The notes: generated from the letters alone by a model not told the origin. Numbered from the stretch's first letter, positions 42,952-51,345 are shown. The stretch is DNA of 64,000 bases from Paenarthrobacter ilicis (GCF_016907545.1 NZ_JAFBCD010000001.1:1736001-1800000); one strand, 5' to 3'. Made by a program: numbers and translations.

Positions 42952-44184
42952 TTAGGAGTCCGCTTCCTGCTCTGCCTGCCAGTTCCTCCAGACACGGGTC
43001 AGGGCGTCAGTGTGTGGCTTTTCGGGTAGGTGTGAAAGGTCAGAGCGGACGATCGCCAAATCGTCCAGCGCCGGCCCGTCTGCCTTGGCATGAAGTCTCA
43101 GATCTGAGTCAACACACCAGTAGCCGCGGTCAAAGGCGAGGTGATGATTAGCGCACAACGGCAGGCCATTCCGCGCGTCGTCGCTCCCGCCAAGCTTTTT
43201 GGATAGCAGGTGGGCGGCCTGCAGGAGACCCTTGACGTTGAGACCGCACACAGCGCACCCGGTGCCGTACCTCTTATAGACCTCGAAGGCGAAACGGACC
43301 TGGTTAGGCCTATTCTTCACCCGACTGTAGGTTGCGTCACCTTCGTCGGCCGTCAAGTTGAACTGACTGGTCGTCTCGTCTCTTTCCGTTAGCCAAGGAA
43401 ATTGTGCGCTGGTGAAGGTGATCAGGAGAAGTCGGTTGTCGTCGTCTATGTCCTCGATGAAGCCGCGGTGTACGGTGTGAGTTGTGGACTTGGAGCCGGG
43501 CTCGATGACGAACACGGGGACCGCCGCTTCGTATGCTTCTTTAAAAGCCTCGATTTCGGAGTCCTCGTGTTCGTTCGCCCCGGTAGTCGGGTAGTGGCAG
43601 ATGACCCCAGTTTCGGTCAGTTCGTCTTCATAGTTCTTGACCGTGTGGAGGAACGAGAGAGCCACTCCTTGCGGCGTTCCCGGGGTCCCGGTCTCGGCGC
43701 TCGGAACACAGTTGCCCGCCTGGTTACCGTAAATCTTGAGCTCCCGAAGAAGGTCTGGAGTCACATCCTTGGGGCCGCCACTGGCCAAGAGGGCGGACCA
43801 CATTTGTTCGCGGCGCTCATACTCCCGTTGCCGGAATATCGCCTTCGGTGCTTGCGTCTGGGCAGAAGTCCAGCCTTCGGGCGTCAACTTCCACTCCTTG
43901 ACGTCGACACGATCAATCAATCCGTCGTTTGCCATCAAGTTCCGTTCCTTGGTGGCCCGGTATCGCCATCGTGGAGGCAACATCCGTGAAGGCTGCGGAA
44001 ATTCATCGTCCTCCGTCCATCTAAATTGCGCATACATCCTGTCGAGAGCCTCGTCAGGAGGAAGGGAACCGGTCTCCGTGGACGCGAGAACCGCCAGGAT
44101 ACGCTGCCGCAGTGCGGCGTGAGAGGTCAGAACTTGGGCCATAGAAGAATCATGCGTGAACGGCCCGACAATTTCATATTCCAC
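42952..44184 (-). CDS. HNH endonuclease, probable modification-dependent (type IV-like) restriction enzyme
   Basis: A 410-residue protein; start GTG 44184 or ATG 44142. The N-terminal region (about 20-110) resembles the Mrr-type winged helix (SLPPDEALDRMYAQF, then YRATKERNLMANDGLIDR). The central region (about 150-240) has the pattern of an SRA/PUA-like base-reading domain: VALSFLHTVKNYEDELTETG, a GVICHYPTTG strand and AAVPVFVIEPG. The C-terminal HNH nuclease (about 300-355) is complete: CAVCGLNVKGLLQAAHLLSK and LPLCANHHLAFDRGYW, with two zinc-type cysteine pairs. No methyltransferase partner is adjacent, fitting an enzyme that cuts modified foreign DNA. The HNH call is firm; the SRA and type IV calls are inference. 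Confidence 0.8.
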   Translation of the reverse strand: MEYEIVGPFTHDSSMAQVLTSHAALRQRILAVLASTETGSLPPDEALDRMYAQFRWTEDDEFPQPSRMLPPRWRYRATKERNLMANDGLIDRVDVKEWKLTPEGWTSAQTQAPKAIFRQREYERREQMWSALLASGGPKDVTPDLLRELKIYGNQAGNCVPSAETGTPGTPQGVALSFLHTVKNYEDELTETGVICHYPTTGANEHEDSEIEAFKEAYEAAVPVFVIEPGSKSTTHTVHRGFIEDIDDDNRLLLITFTSAQFPWLTERDETTSQFNLTADEGDATYSRVKNRPNQVRFAFEVYKRYGTGCAVCGLNVKGLLQAAHLLSKKLGGSDDARNGLPLCANHHLAFDRGYWCVDSDLRLHAKADGPALDDLAIVRSDLSHLPEKPHTDALTRVWRNWQAEQEADS

Positions 44185-45044
44185 TGCCCTGTTTCACTTG
44201 TTAAGGCGATCGACTTACGTTGATCTCTCGCCAGCGCAAAGCGGCTAGCGGCTAGCGGCTAGCGGCGTGCTAAGGACGTGGAGGTTCAGCGGCTCGAGTT
44301 TACGGGCTGTCCGACTGGGTGGGGCCGGCGTTAGGGATCCGGCCAACGCTTATGCCGGAGCGCGCCCCCCTTACCGGTAGTGATCGGTCGCACCGGATGG
44401 TGCCGGAGATGGCGCGAGCGTGCGCGCGAGGGATGTATGTCGCCGCCAAATATGACGAGGAGCGGCGTCGGTTGCGGTCGTATCGGAGGCCTGTGAAATA
44501 TTGGCCTATTCGCAATGACTAGACTCGGAATGGTCCCATGGGGCTATTCGAATCTCCGCTCAAGGGCCGAAGGAACGCGCTGGCGCCGAACCAAGGTCCG
44601 TCGGCGCTCCCGAGGGCTGGAGACACACATTCTGAAAGCCAAGCAGTAGCAGCAGCCCAAGCGCCGCTAGAAGGTGACATAGGTGCAGTTTGGGACACGC
44701 CTGCGGCCCGGACCGTACTGGTGGCGGTACCTGAGTATTAACATGTCCCTCACTGCGTTATCTTCCGGCGGTGCAGGAGACCGAAACGTCGGATGATGAG
44801 CTAACGGTATGCCGCGTCATGGCTGAGTACCGGGCGAAATTTCGCTGACAGTGTTCCTCCCGGTTCCTGAAGAATGGAAGAAATCATCCGCTGGGCGGTA
44901 ACGGCTGCGACCTCGAGTTAGCATTCCGCCGGGGCAGGCTTCCTTGCCCTAAAGTGGTATTCGACTCAGCGCCAGGACAAGCCCAATGGCGAAGGTAAAA
45001 AAGACGTTCCTCGTGGGAGCGTTGTGTATGGGGAACAGAACAAC
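44185..45044. other. 860-nt gene-poor stretch
   Basis: Contains the 7-bp tandem repeat at 44241-44265 and a few short Arg-rich open frames (44319-44522, 44538-44741 plus) with no ribosome sites or domains. It holds divergent upstream regions for the HNH gene (minus) and the gene at 45045 (plus). Probably decayed DNA. Confidence 0.5.
44241..44265. repeat. 7-bp tandem repeat GCGGCTA, 3.5 units
   Basis: GCGGCTA is repeated three times and followed by GCGG, 57 nt upstream of the HNH endonuclease GTG. It has the look of a simple-sequence tract that could vary in copy number. Confidence 0.75.
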
Positions 45045-46082
45045 ATGACCAGCTATCAAATCGCGCCCTACATCTTCCAGACGAAAATCCGGGGAACCAA
45101 CCCGGCAGTGGCCAAGCCTCTTGACAACATAGACGGAGGAGGCGCCAGCCTCAGTACGGCGGTGGGAAACGTCCTTGCCTCGATGGTCCAAAGGAAGACG
45201 GACTATCAAGACCGAGCTGATCCCAATAAGCAGTTCCAGCTGTCCTCTGTATCGGCGAAGGAAGGGCTTGCCTATCTGTTGGTGGTTGAGCCCGGACGGA
45301 AGGGCCTGCAAAGCACTCTGCGGCAGACGAGTGGTGTTGTATCCCGAACCGTTGGTGATGTCGAGTATGTTCCGCTCAGGCACTTCATCTTCTTTCCGCC
45401 TAACGGCCACACCGCCATAGTTTTTGCCGAGCGGCACGGAAAGTACGGGGCGATTTCATTCCTAAGAGCGTGTTTGCTGCAGGTCCTGACGGACAACTTC
45501 TCGTCGTTGACGTTCAGCATCCCCGCTTTGAGCACGCTCGAAGCGCTAGAAGCAGCCACGTACAACAAGGTGGTTTTTCAAGCGCCAAAGCGAAGAGACC
45601 CCAGCGGCCGGCTCCTCGACTACGGCTCCCGGGTTCGTATCGACGTCGGTTTCAGAGGACAGCGGCGCGTGGGTGACCTCATTACAGACGACGGCGGCAA
45701 AATCGATTCCAAGAAAGTCTTTGGTATTTTGTCGGAGGAGGGCGCCGAAGCCGGCATAAAAGCCCCTTTGGACACCAAGGGGTGGGACGCCTTGCTCTCG
45801 GTGACCATGGCGAACGGTAAACCACGGACTTTCCGGCTAGGCAGCATGGGTCCGGCACTCCTGTATCCGGTCAACGGTGCGACAGTCAATGGGAATCTTG
45901 TCGGTGCCTCAAGTTATCCTACGGATGAAGAGTTCATCGGGGTTTGCCAAAATATCCTCGAGGACATTGCAGGACAATTTGATGTCCAGGCGGGGCAAAA
46001 GCTACCAACGCCGGCGGATCTCAAGCCTTGGAACGGTTCGCAGAGCACGCCTTGGGAGGTGACGTACTATGACAGTCCTTAA
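45045..46082 (+). CDS. Unrecognised soluble protein, first gene of a two-gene module
   Basis: A 345-residue protein. ATG 45045, with GGGGAA about 10 nt upstream, is preferred over GTG 45024. It has no signal peptide or membrane helix. An N-terminal mixed region (YQIAPYIFQTKIRG) and a central strand-rich region (EYVPLRHFIFFPPNGHTAIVF, then RHGKYGAISFLRACLLQVL) are seen. A C-terminal part contains TPADLKPWNGSQSTPWEVTYY. I do not recognise the family. It overlaps the following membrane-protein gene by 14 nt, so the two proteins are made together and probably interact. Confidence 0.7.
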   Translation: MTSYQIAPYIFQTKIRGTNPAVAKPLDNIDGGGASLSTAVGNVLASMVQRKTDYQDRADPNKQFQLSSVSAKEGLAYLLVVEPGRKGLQSTLRQTSGVVSRTVGDVEYVPLRHFIFFPPNGHTAIVFAERHGKYGAISFLRACLLQVLTDNFSSLTFSIPALSTLEALEAATYNKVVFQAPKRRDPSGRLLDYGSRVRIDVGFRGQRRVGDLITDDGGKIDSKKVFGILSEEGAEAGIKAPLDTKGWDALLSVTMANGKPRTFRLGSMGPALLYPVNGATVNGNLVGASSYPTDEEFIGVCQNILEDIAGQFDVQAGQKLPTPADLKPWNGSQSTPWEVTYYDSP

Positions 46083-46563
46083 CCCCACGGAGATATTCCG
46101 CGGGCAGTTCATCAAAGCACGCCCGGTAAGTTGGAAATCACTGCGATGGCCGGAAATAGCACTGTTTGGGGCCTCGCTCTTGCCGGGTGCGTTGATGCTT
46201 TTGCTGAACGTGAGCACCATCGCCGTCGGCGCCGTGCTTACAGCCACGTCGATCATCACTGGCCTGACGTTCACGATGGCAATGAGGTTTTGGGAGCGAC
46301 GCGTTGACATAAGCAGCGCCAAGCAGACGGCTGGATATTTGCAGCGGAAAGCGTTGGTAGACGAGATGGGTACCCACTTGATCTGGACGGTGCTTGTCGG
46401 TGTTGCAAGCACTGCCTGGTCTGCGTTTGGGGCCCTAGTCTCGGGTCCGAATCTTGCTCCATGGGCCACGGGCGTTTGCGCCACGCTTCTGACCTATCAA
46501 CTTCTCATGGTGGTGGAAGCCTTACTCAAGCTCTACACGAGTTCCATAGAACTTGGTCAATAG
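46069..46563 (+). CDS. Four-helix membrane protein, second gene of a two-gene module
   Basis: A 164-residue protein with four hydrophobic segments at about 28-48 (IALFGASLLPGALMLLL), 50-72 (IAVGAVLTATSIITGLTF), 103-125 (LIWTVLVGVASTAWSAFGAL) and 130-153 (APWATGVCATLLTYQLLMVV), arranged as two hairpins. A charged loop with FWERRVDISSAKQTAGYLQR lies between the pairs. The 14-nt overlap with the upstream gene shows coupling. It resembles, in size and topology only, the membrane subunits of two-gene phage-defence systems. No family is recognised. Confidence 0.7.
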   Translation: MTVLNPTEIFRGQFIKARPVSWKSLRWPEIALFGASLLPGALMLLLNVSTIAVGAVLTATSIITGLTFTMAMRFWERRVDISSAKQTAGYLQRKALVDEMGTHLIWTVLVGVASTAWSAFGALVSGPNLAPWATGVCATLLTYQLLMVVEALLKLYTSSIELGQ

Positions 46564-46783
46564 GCCTGCGGGGTTTTCCAGCGTAAAGCGACGTTTTTCA
46601 ACACACACCCCAGACGTGGGCTTGATGACATCGCGCTGCTCTCCATAAGGAACCTTCGGATCTGGAGGCCCGCCCTCTGGACATGTCCAGAGGGCGGGAG
46701 TTCAATGGACATGAGGGTTTCGAGTGGTTAACTAGTCATATCGCGTTGAGCCACCCAACAAACCGGAGAACGCATCACTGGGG

Positions 46784-47281
46784 ATGCCCATGAAAGACAA
46801 CGCATATCCCGCAGGACAATCGCCGGCGAAGCGTGCCGCGAGAGCCTTCGACGGACTGGAACTCCCTACTCACCTCAACCTGGAACGCCTGATCGAGGTA
46901 GTCGAAGGCGTTCGGAATCGGCCCATACAGATCGAAGCTGCCGGAGCTCTGAACGGCGGTTCGATTTGCGGCCTGTGGCTGTCCACGGACGAAGTTGAAA
47001 TTATCTTGCACGCAGTCAGCCCTTCTGGGCTTCACCGGCAGCAGTTCGTCCTTCACGAGCTGGGGCACATGGTCTTGAGGCACGACGAACTGGTCGTGCC
47101 GGCCGACTACATAGAAGTCCTGTTTCCGAACCTTCCCGCGGGACTTGTCTCACGCGTCCTTGCCCGGAGCAGCTTCACTGATGACTTGGAAGCTACCGCA
47201 GAATCGCTCGCGGATCTCTTCGCAGCAGCAATCAGGAACAGCGCCAGGGAACCAAGATCGTTCGAGAAGGTTTTCGAATGA
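46784..47281 (+). CDS. ImmA/IrrE-type zinc metallopeptidase
   Basis: A 165-residue protein; ATG 46784 or 46790. The zinc motif HELGH (His91, Glu92, His95) is followed by a third-ligand segment ESLADLFA with Glu140, the ExxAxxFA pattern of IrrE/ImmA peptidases. In mobile elements such enzymes cleave or modulate XRE repressors and so induce genes. An XRE regulator lies two genes downstream. It overlaps the next gene by 4 nt and heads a four-gene operon (peptidase, membrane protein, XRE, hydrolase). Confidence 0.8.
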   Translation: MPMKDNAYPAGQSPAKRAARAFDGLELPTHLNLERLIEVVEGVRNRPIQIEAAGALNGGSICGLWLSTDEVEIILHAVSPSGLHRQQFVLHELGHMVLRHDELVVPADYIEVLFPNLPAGLVSRVLARSSFTDDLEATAESLADLFAAAIRNSAREPRSFEKVFE

Positions 47282-48294
47282 TCCAGATTGTGGCTGCGGT
47301 CCTGATTTGGCTTCTCGTCATCTGTCTGCTGCCCGGGGTTGGTAGGCGGCGGGATCACAGTGTGTTGACGGCCGCGATCACGATTGCAGTTGCCCTGACG
47401 CTGAACATCGATCAGATCTATGTGGGCACGGACTCAGTACTTGGTGGTCGCAACTTCGTGGACCTCGTGGCCAACGTCTCTATGGTCGTGGGGATCTACT
47501 TCCTTTCGAGAGCAATCATTCGGGCGGCGACGCCGGACGAGAAGGTCGAGGCACGAGACACTGTCGGCATGATTCTCTTGGCTGTGGTGATCATGGGTCT
47601 CGTAGCCAGCTTCAGTGCCATCGTTACCCAGAGCAGTTCCACTCGTTTCATGGTGGATCACGGTGACCAGTGGTCTGCTGCCCTCTACTCATTCATCCAG
47701 TTTCTGTACATCGGCTACGTGGTTGGCGTTACAGGTGTTACGTGTTTCCGATTCCGTGGCTACATGTTGAGCCCGTACTTCCGAGCATCGTTTACCTTCA
47801 TCGGGATTGGCTGTGCCCTTGCCGTTCTGCTTGTAAGCCTGGTGCTGGTCATGGACGTGCTGCACCTTCAAGGGCAGCTGGAAGCTATGCGTTTGGTGTC
47901 GCCCATTTATGATGCGGCTGTCGTTGCTGCCATGGCGTTTCTATGCATGGGTCTGGCCATCCCGCCCCTGGCGCGTCGAATTCTTCGCCGTAAGCAATCC
48001 GCGACCGAGGCGGAGCTGGTTAGCGACCTCACGAAAATCTGGGAAAAAACAACAAAGAAACGGCAAAACGTTCGGCTCGTGCGAGGCACCGAAGTGATCA
48101 GCGACCAGGACCCGGCCCAAAGACTCCATAGGATGCTTGTTGAAGTACAGGACGCACTGTTAGTCGAGCCCGGTTTGGGCAGCTCCTTGGACATCCATGA
48201 CCTCAATGTTCTGAACGCTGCAGAGAATTACCTGGCGGGGCCGACCGTGCGTCAAGTTCCAGTTAGTCGACGGAAGGGGGAGCGGGGGACATGA
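47278..48294 (+). CDS. Seven-helix membrane protein, MAB_1171c/DUF6545-like
   Basis: A 338-residue protein with seven hydrophobic segments in the first 230 residues, from IVAAVLIWLLVICLLPGV to AAVVAAMAFLCMGLAIPPLA. A cytoplasmic tail of about 105 residues begins at RRILRRKQSATEAEL. This layout, and its place between an ImmA-like peptidase and an XRE regulator, fit the actinobacterial MAB_1171c family of putative transporters/sensors, whose function is not established. It overlaps both neighbours by 4 nt. A role as membrane sensor for the peptidase/repressor switch is inference. Confidence 0.75.
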   Translation: MIQIVAAVLIWLLVICLLPGVGRRRDHSVLTAAITIAVALTLNIDQIYVGTDSVLGGRNFVDLVANVSMVVGIYFLSRAIIRAATPDEKVEARDTVGMILLAVVIMGLVASFSAIVTQSSSTRFMVDHGDQWSAALYSFIQFLYIGYVVGVTGVTCFRFRGYMLSPYFRASFTFIGIGCALAVLLVSLVLVMDVLHLQGQLEAMRLVSPIYDAAVVAAMAFLCMGLAIPPLARRILRRKQSATEAELVSDLTKIWEKTTKKRQNVRLVRGTEVISDQDPAQRLHRMLVEVQDALLVEPGLGSSLDIHDLNVLNAAENYLAGPTVRQVPVSRRKGERGT

Positions 48295-48749
48295 CGGATG
48301 ATGCCAGTTCTTCCGAGACCCCTCAGACCAGATTGGCGCGAAAGCTCAATCTTCTTCTTGACCTCTATGAGGCCAAGGGATCGGAGGCGTTGACCTACCC
48401 CGAGATCAATCGGCATATGAGTCAATGTGGAACGCCACTTTCCCGCTCCCGCTGGGCCTACATGCGCAGCGGGGATAGCTCACTGGCGACCGATCCCATG
48501 CTGCTTCGCAATCTTGCAGAGTTCTTTGGAGTGGACCGAGACTACCTCTTGGACGATGCCGGCGAAATACCAAAGCTTGTAGACGCTCAGCTGGAACTTC
48601 TTCGCACCCTGCGTGAGTCACGTGTGCGGAACTTCGCTGCTCGTCAGTTGCAGGGGATTTCTCCGGAAACCCTGGTGCGGCTCCGCCAAGTGATCGATGA
48701 ACGCAAGAGGGCCGAGGGGGTGGACGATGCCGACAGCCAGCAGTCGTAG
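48291..48749 (+). CDS. XRE-like regulator, copy 1
   Basis: A 152-residue protein. The helix-turn-helix region covers about residues 13-85 (RLARKLNLLLDLYEAKG, then LSRSRWAYMRSGD and PMLLRNLAEFFGVDRDYLLD). It is followed by a C-terminal helical segment (LELLRTLRESRVRNFAARQL). It is clearly homologous along its length to the protein at 50380-50886. Third gene of the peptidase operon; it overlaps the hydrolase start by 23 nt. Confidence 0.85.
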   Translation: MTDDASSSETPQTRLARKLNLLLDLYEAKGSEALTYPEINRHMSQCGTPLSRSRWAYMRSGDSSLATDPMLLRNLAEFFGVDRDYLLDDAGEIPKLVDAQLELLRTLRESRVRNFAARQLQGISPETLVRLRQVIDERKRAEGVDDADSQQS

Positions 48750-49944
48750 GGCCATAAGGGTTGGAGTTCTTGCTGCATCAGGGGCTTTGCTCGCAGGCGC
48801 AGCCGGAGCAGCCTACTTCGCTCGTCAGGTTGTTGTGCCGAAATACGGCCGTCGTGAGGATTTGGACGTTCGGGCCGTGCACACTGACGGAGAGGGATCT
48901 CTGAAAATCGAACTTCCCGCTACGGAACAAACGAGATCGCCGGGACGATACAGTTTTTGGTTTGAGCAGGGGGCAGGGCACGCATGTCTCGGACCGGTCG
49001 TTGACTCCTACCCCGACAGGAGCACAGTAACCCGGGTGGTTGAGCGAGTGGACTCTGGCGACCTCAAACATGCCAAGGCAGGTATCTGGAGTGGGTACGT
49101 TTATTCGAGTCCGGAGCAACTTGGTCTTCCGTACCAAGACGTCGAGATTCCGGTCGAGAATGGTGTCGCCCCCGCGTGGAGGTTCGGTCCGCCGGTCAGT
49201 GTCGATGCATCCGGTGTCTGGGCCATCCACATCCACGGAATGGGGGGCAAGAGGGCCGGAACTCTTCGTGGAATACCCGTCGCGAGGCGTCTGGGACTGA
49301 CGTCGCTGGTAGTCTCGTTCCGCAACGACGGCGACGCACCGCCGTCGTACGATCGCCGCTACAGTCTTGGCCAGACCGAGTGGCGCGATGTCGAGGCCGG
49401 CATCAACTACGCCATTTTTAATGGCGCGGAATGCATTGTCCTTTTTGGGTGGTCACTCGGCGCTGCCATAGCCCTTCAAGCGGCGGCCCTGTCGCAGAGT
49501 TCGTCACGAATAGCCGGGATGGTTCTTGACGCGCCGGTCTTCGACTGGCGAAGGACCCTGGCAGCGAACGCGAAGGCGGCCGGACTTCCTCGGCCACTTG
49601 TGCACCTGGGCTTTGCCATTCTTCGATCCAAGGCCCTCCGGTGGGTGACCGGCCTTGCTGAAACCATATGTCTCGATTCCCTGGACTGGCTGGCGCGAGC
49701 AGCTGAACTGGACAAACCGGTCCTCGTACTTCATGGAGAGAAGGACGACACAACGCCCTTCGAAGCATCAAAGAGGGCTGCCAGTCTGCGGCCGGACCTC
49801 GTCAAATTGGTGGAGTTTGAATCTGTGGGCCACTCTCTGGAGTGGAATGTCGACTCCGAAAAGTGGGAGCAATCGGTCGAGGAGTGGTTCTACGGTCTCC
49901 CGCTCGCTGGTTATAGTCCTGAACAAGCGGGAGCGCAGTCGTAG
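48727..49944 (+). CDS. Membrane-anchored alpha/beta hydrolase, island paralog
   Basis: A 405-residue protein; ATG 48727 follows GAGGGGG. An N-terminal helix (GVLAASGALLAGAAGAAYFA) is followed by a full alpha/beta hydrolase domain. The nucleophile is in LFGWSLGAAI (Ser near 243), the acid in LHGEKDDTTPF and the histidine in VGHSLEWNVDSEKW. It is strongly similar to the core-genome hydrolase at 1592-2860 over its entire length, with shared blocks such as TEWRDVEA and VLDAPV. Last gene of the peptidase operon. Its 3' end lies antisense to a winged-helix gene (143-nt overlap). Confidence 0.87.
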   Translation: MPTASSRRAIRVGVLAASGALLAGAAGAAYFARQVVVPKYGRREDLDVRAVHTDGEGSLKIELPATEQTRSPGRYSFWFEQGAGHACLGPVVDSYPDRSTVTRVVERVDSGDLKHAKAGIWSGYVYSSPEQLGLPYQDVEIPVENGVAPAWRFGPPVSVDASGVWAIHIHGMGGKRAGTLRGIPVARRLGLTSLVVSFRNDGDAPPSYDRRYSLGQTEWRDVEAGINYAIFNGAECIVLFGWSLGAAIALQAAALSQSSSRIAGMVLDAPVFDWRRTLAANAKAAGLPRPLVHLGFAILRSKALRWVTGLAETICLDSLDWLARAAELDKPVLVLHGEKDDTTPFEASKRAASLRPDLVKLVEFESVGHSLEWNVDSEKWEQSVEEWFYGLPLAGYSPEQAGAQS

Positions 49945-50206
49945 GAGTCATTTGCACTGAGTACTGGGCCGCTAGGTCAATGAGCTGACACTCGACGAAT
50001 GAGGCGTGAGCGGAGTAACGTTCGTCGGCCAAAGCCTGAATGTAACCAGCCGACTCAAGGACGAGGAGATGACGTCGAACCGTCGCGCGGGAAGCCCGTA
50101 GTCCTGACGCCAAGACGACAGGGGACGATGGCCCACTTCTGATAAGGAAGCGAAGGATCTGGCTCCGTGTTCGGTTCATCAAGATGGATGTCGACATTAA
50201 AACCAC
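49802..50206 (-). CDS. ArsR-like winged-helix regulator, copy 1
   Basis: The N-terminal 75 residues are a winged helix: NRTRSQILRFLIRSGPSS, the recognition helix ASRATVRRHLLVLESAGYI, then a wing. Start uncertain among GTG 50206, ATG 50197 and ATG 50179. The last about 45 residues, Pro/Arg-rich, are encoded antisense to the hydrolase 3' end and may not be functional. It lacks the cysteine metal site of classic ArsR. It is related to the gene at 50840-51187. Confidence 0.65.
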   Translation of the reverse strand: MVLMSTSILMNRTRSQILRFLIRSGPSSPVVLASGLRASRATVRRHLLVLESAGYIQALADERYSAHASFVECQLIDLAAQYSVQMTPTTALPLVQDYNQRAGDRRTTPRPIAPTFRSRHSTPESGPQIQTPPI

Positions 50207-50379
50207 GGCTCAGGTTTAGGGGATGCTTGCTGTAGACGGGTCTACAGCAACAGGATACGCCTCATGTAGATCGCGGAAAAGATTCAACGTCTAGCTGATT
50301 GTCTAGCCTCGGCGCTCGCGGAATACTGAGGGAAACGCAGCAGTTTTTCTCATCGAACGAGGCGGTCGAAAGGTGGAGC

Positions 50380-50886
50380 ATGCCGGCAAAAGACGCTAGC
50401 CGCAACGGTGAGTTGACGCCACAGGCGACCCTCGCCCGCCGACTGAACCTGCTGCTCGACGTCGTTGTAGCCGAGAGAGGTTCGCCCGTCACATTCAGGG
50501 AGATTGAATCCGGACTCCGAAGTCGAGGCGTCAAGATCTCCAGGGCCAGGTGGTTCTACATGAAGGATGGAACAGGGCGCCTGGTCAGTGATCCGCAGCT
50601 GCTCGCGGCTATCTGCGAGATGTTCCACGTCGATCCCTCATATTTGCTGAACGGCGGCGAAGGCGACGTTCCCGGCCGGATCGACTCGCAGTTGGAGTTC
50701 GTGAAGTCTCTGAGGGCAGCCCGGGTGAAGTCATTCGCCGCCAGGACGCTCGGGGACGTCTCGCCGGAAACGCTGCGTGCAATCTCTGAGTATCTAAACA
50801 AAGACATCAACTTGCACCCGAATGGCGAGCGTGCCGCAGCTACTCCTCCAAGACGTAGCGGAGATGAGCGTCCAGCAACTCCTTGA
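50380..50886 (+). CDS. XRE-like regulator, copy 2
   Basis: A 168-residue protein; ATG 50380 follows AGGTGGAG. It aligns throughout with the regulator at 48291: ARRLNLLLDVV against ARKLNLLLDLY, SRARWFYMKDG against SRSRWAYMRSG, and KSFAARTLGDVSPETLR against RNFAARQLQGISPETLV. About 30 extra C-terminal residues are basic and disordered. Convergent with the ArsR-like copy 2 (47-nt overlap). Confidence 0.85.
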   Translation: MPAKDASRNGELTPQATLARRLNLLLDVVVAERGSPVTFREIESGLRSRGVKISRARWFYMKDGTGRLVSDPQLLAAICEMFHVDPSYLLNGGEGDVPGRIDSQLEFVKSLRAARVKSFAARTLGDVSPETLRAISEYLNKDINLHPNGERAAATPPRRSGDERPATP

Positions 50887-51187
50887 TGCGGGCAGGATTC
50901 GCTGAGTAGCGCGGTGAGCGGCCGTGGCGCCGTCCGGCCTCCACATCAACCTCGATGGCGCCCACCTGTTCAAGGGCGATGAGGTGTTTGGCGACGCTGG
51001 GCTCGCCGGCACTGACAGAAGCGACAATGTCACCTCTGGATGCGGGACCGTTTGCCGTCAGGAACCTCAGGATCTCATTCCGTGAGCGGTTCCCGAACGT
51101 CGCCACGGCGTCTTCAACGTCAGGCGACCAGGCGTCGTCGTGAGGCTGCGTGATACGTGGCATGGCTCCATTCTTGCTGAACAACAT
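50840..51187 (-). CDS. ArsR-like winged-helix regulator, copy 2
   Basis: A 115-residue protein (or 107 from ATG 51163). The winged helix spans about 28-100: NRSRNEILRFLTANGPASRG, then VAKHLIALEQVGAIEVD and the wing GRRHGRSPRYS. No metal-binding cysteines. It diverges from the sigma-like gene at 51346 across about 160 AT-richer nt that could hold shared promoters. Confidence 0.8.
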   Translation of the reverse strand: MLFSKNGAMPRITQPHDDAWSPDVEDAVATFGNRSRNEILRFLTANGPASRGDIVASVSAGEPSVAKHLIALEQVGAIEVDVEAGRRHGRSPRYSANPARIKELLDAHLRYVLEE

Positions 51188-51345
51188 GTAAAAAGTAAGA
51201 ACTGGGATCTTGACGATACTTTAATTATCTTCGACAATATTCTTTAGAAGCTTGTGTTGTGGTCGGTGCCGTCACTGCCACGTTGAGTCGCCACATCTGG
51301 TGGCGCTGGATATATTCGAATCCGTTAGTCAAAGCGGTGAGAGCC

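Noticed and set aside
44319..44741. Two short plus-strand frames (44319-44522 and 44538-44741)
   Set aside because: Arg/Ala-rich translations without start signals or homology I recognise.
45045..46563. Identification of the two-gene module as Kiwa
   Set aside because: Topology is similar but gene order is reversed and no DUF4868-like motif was recognised in the soluble protein.
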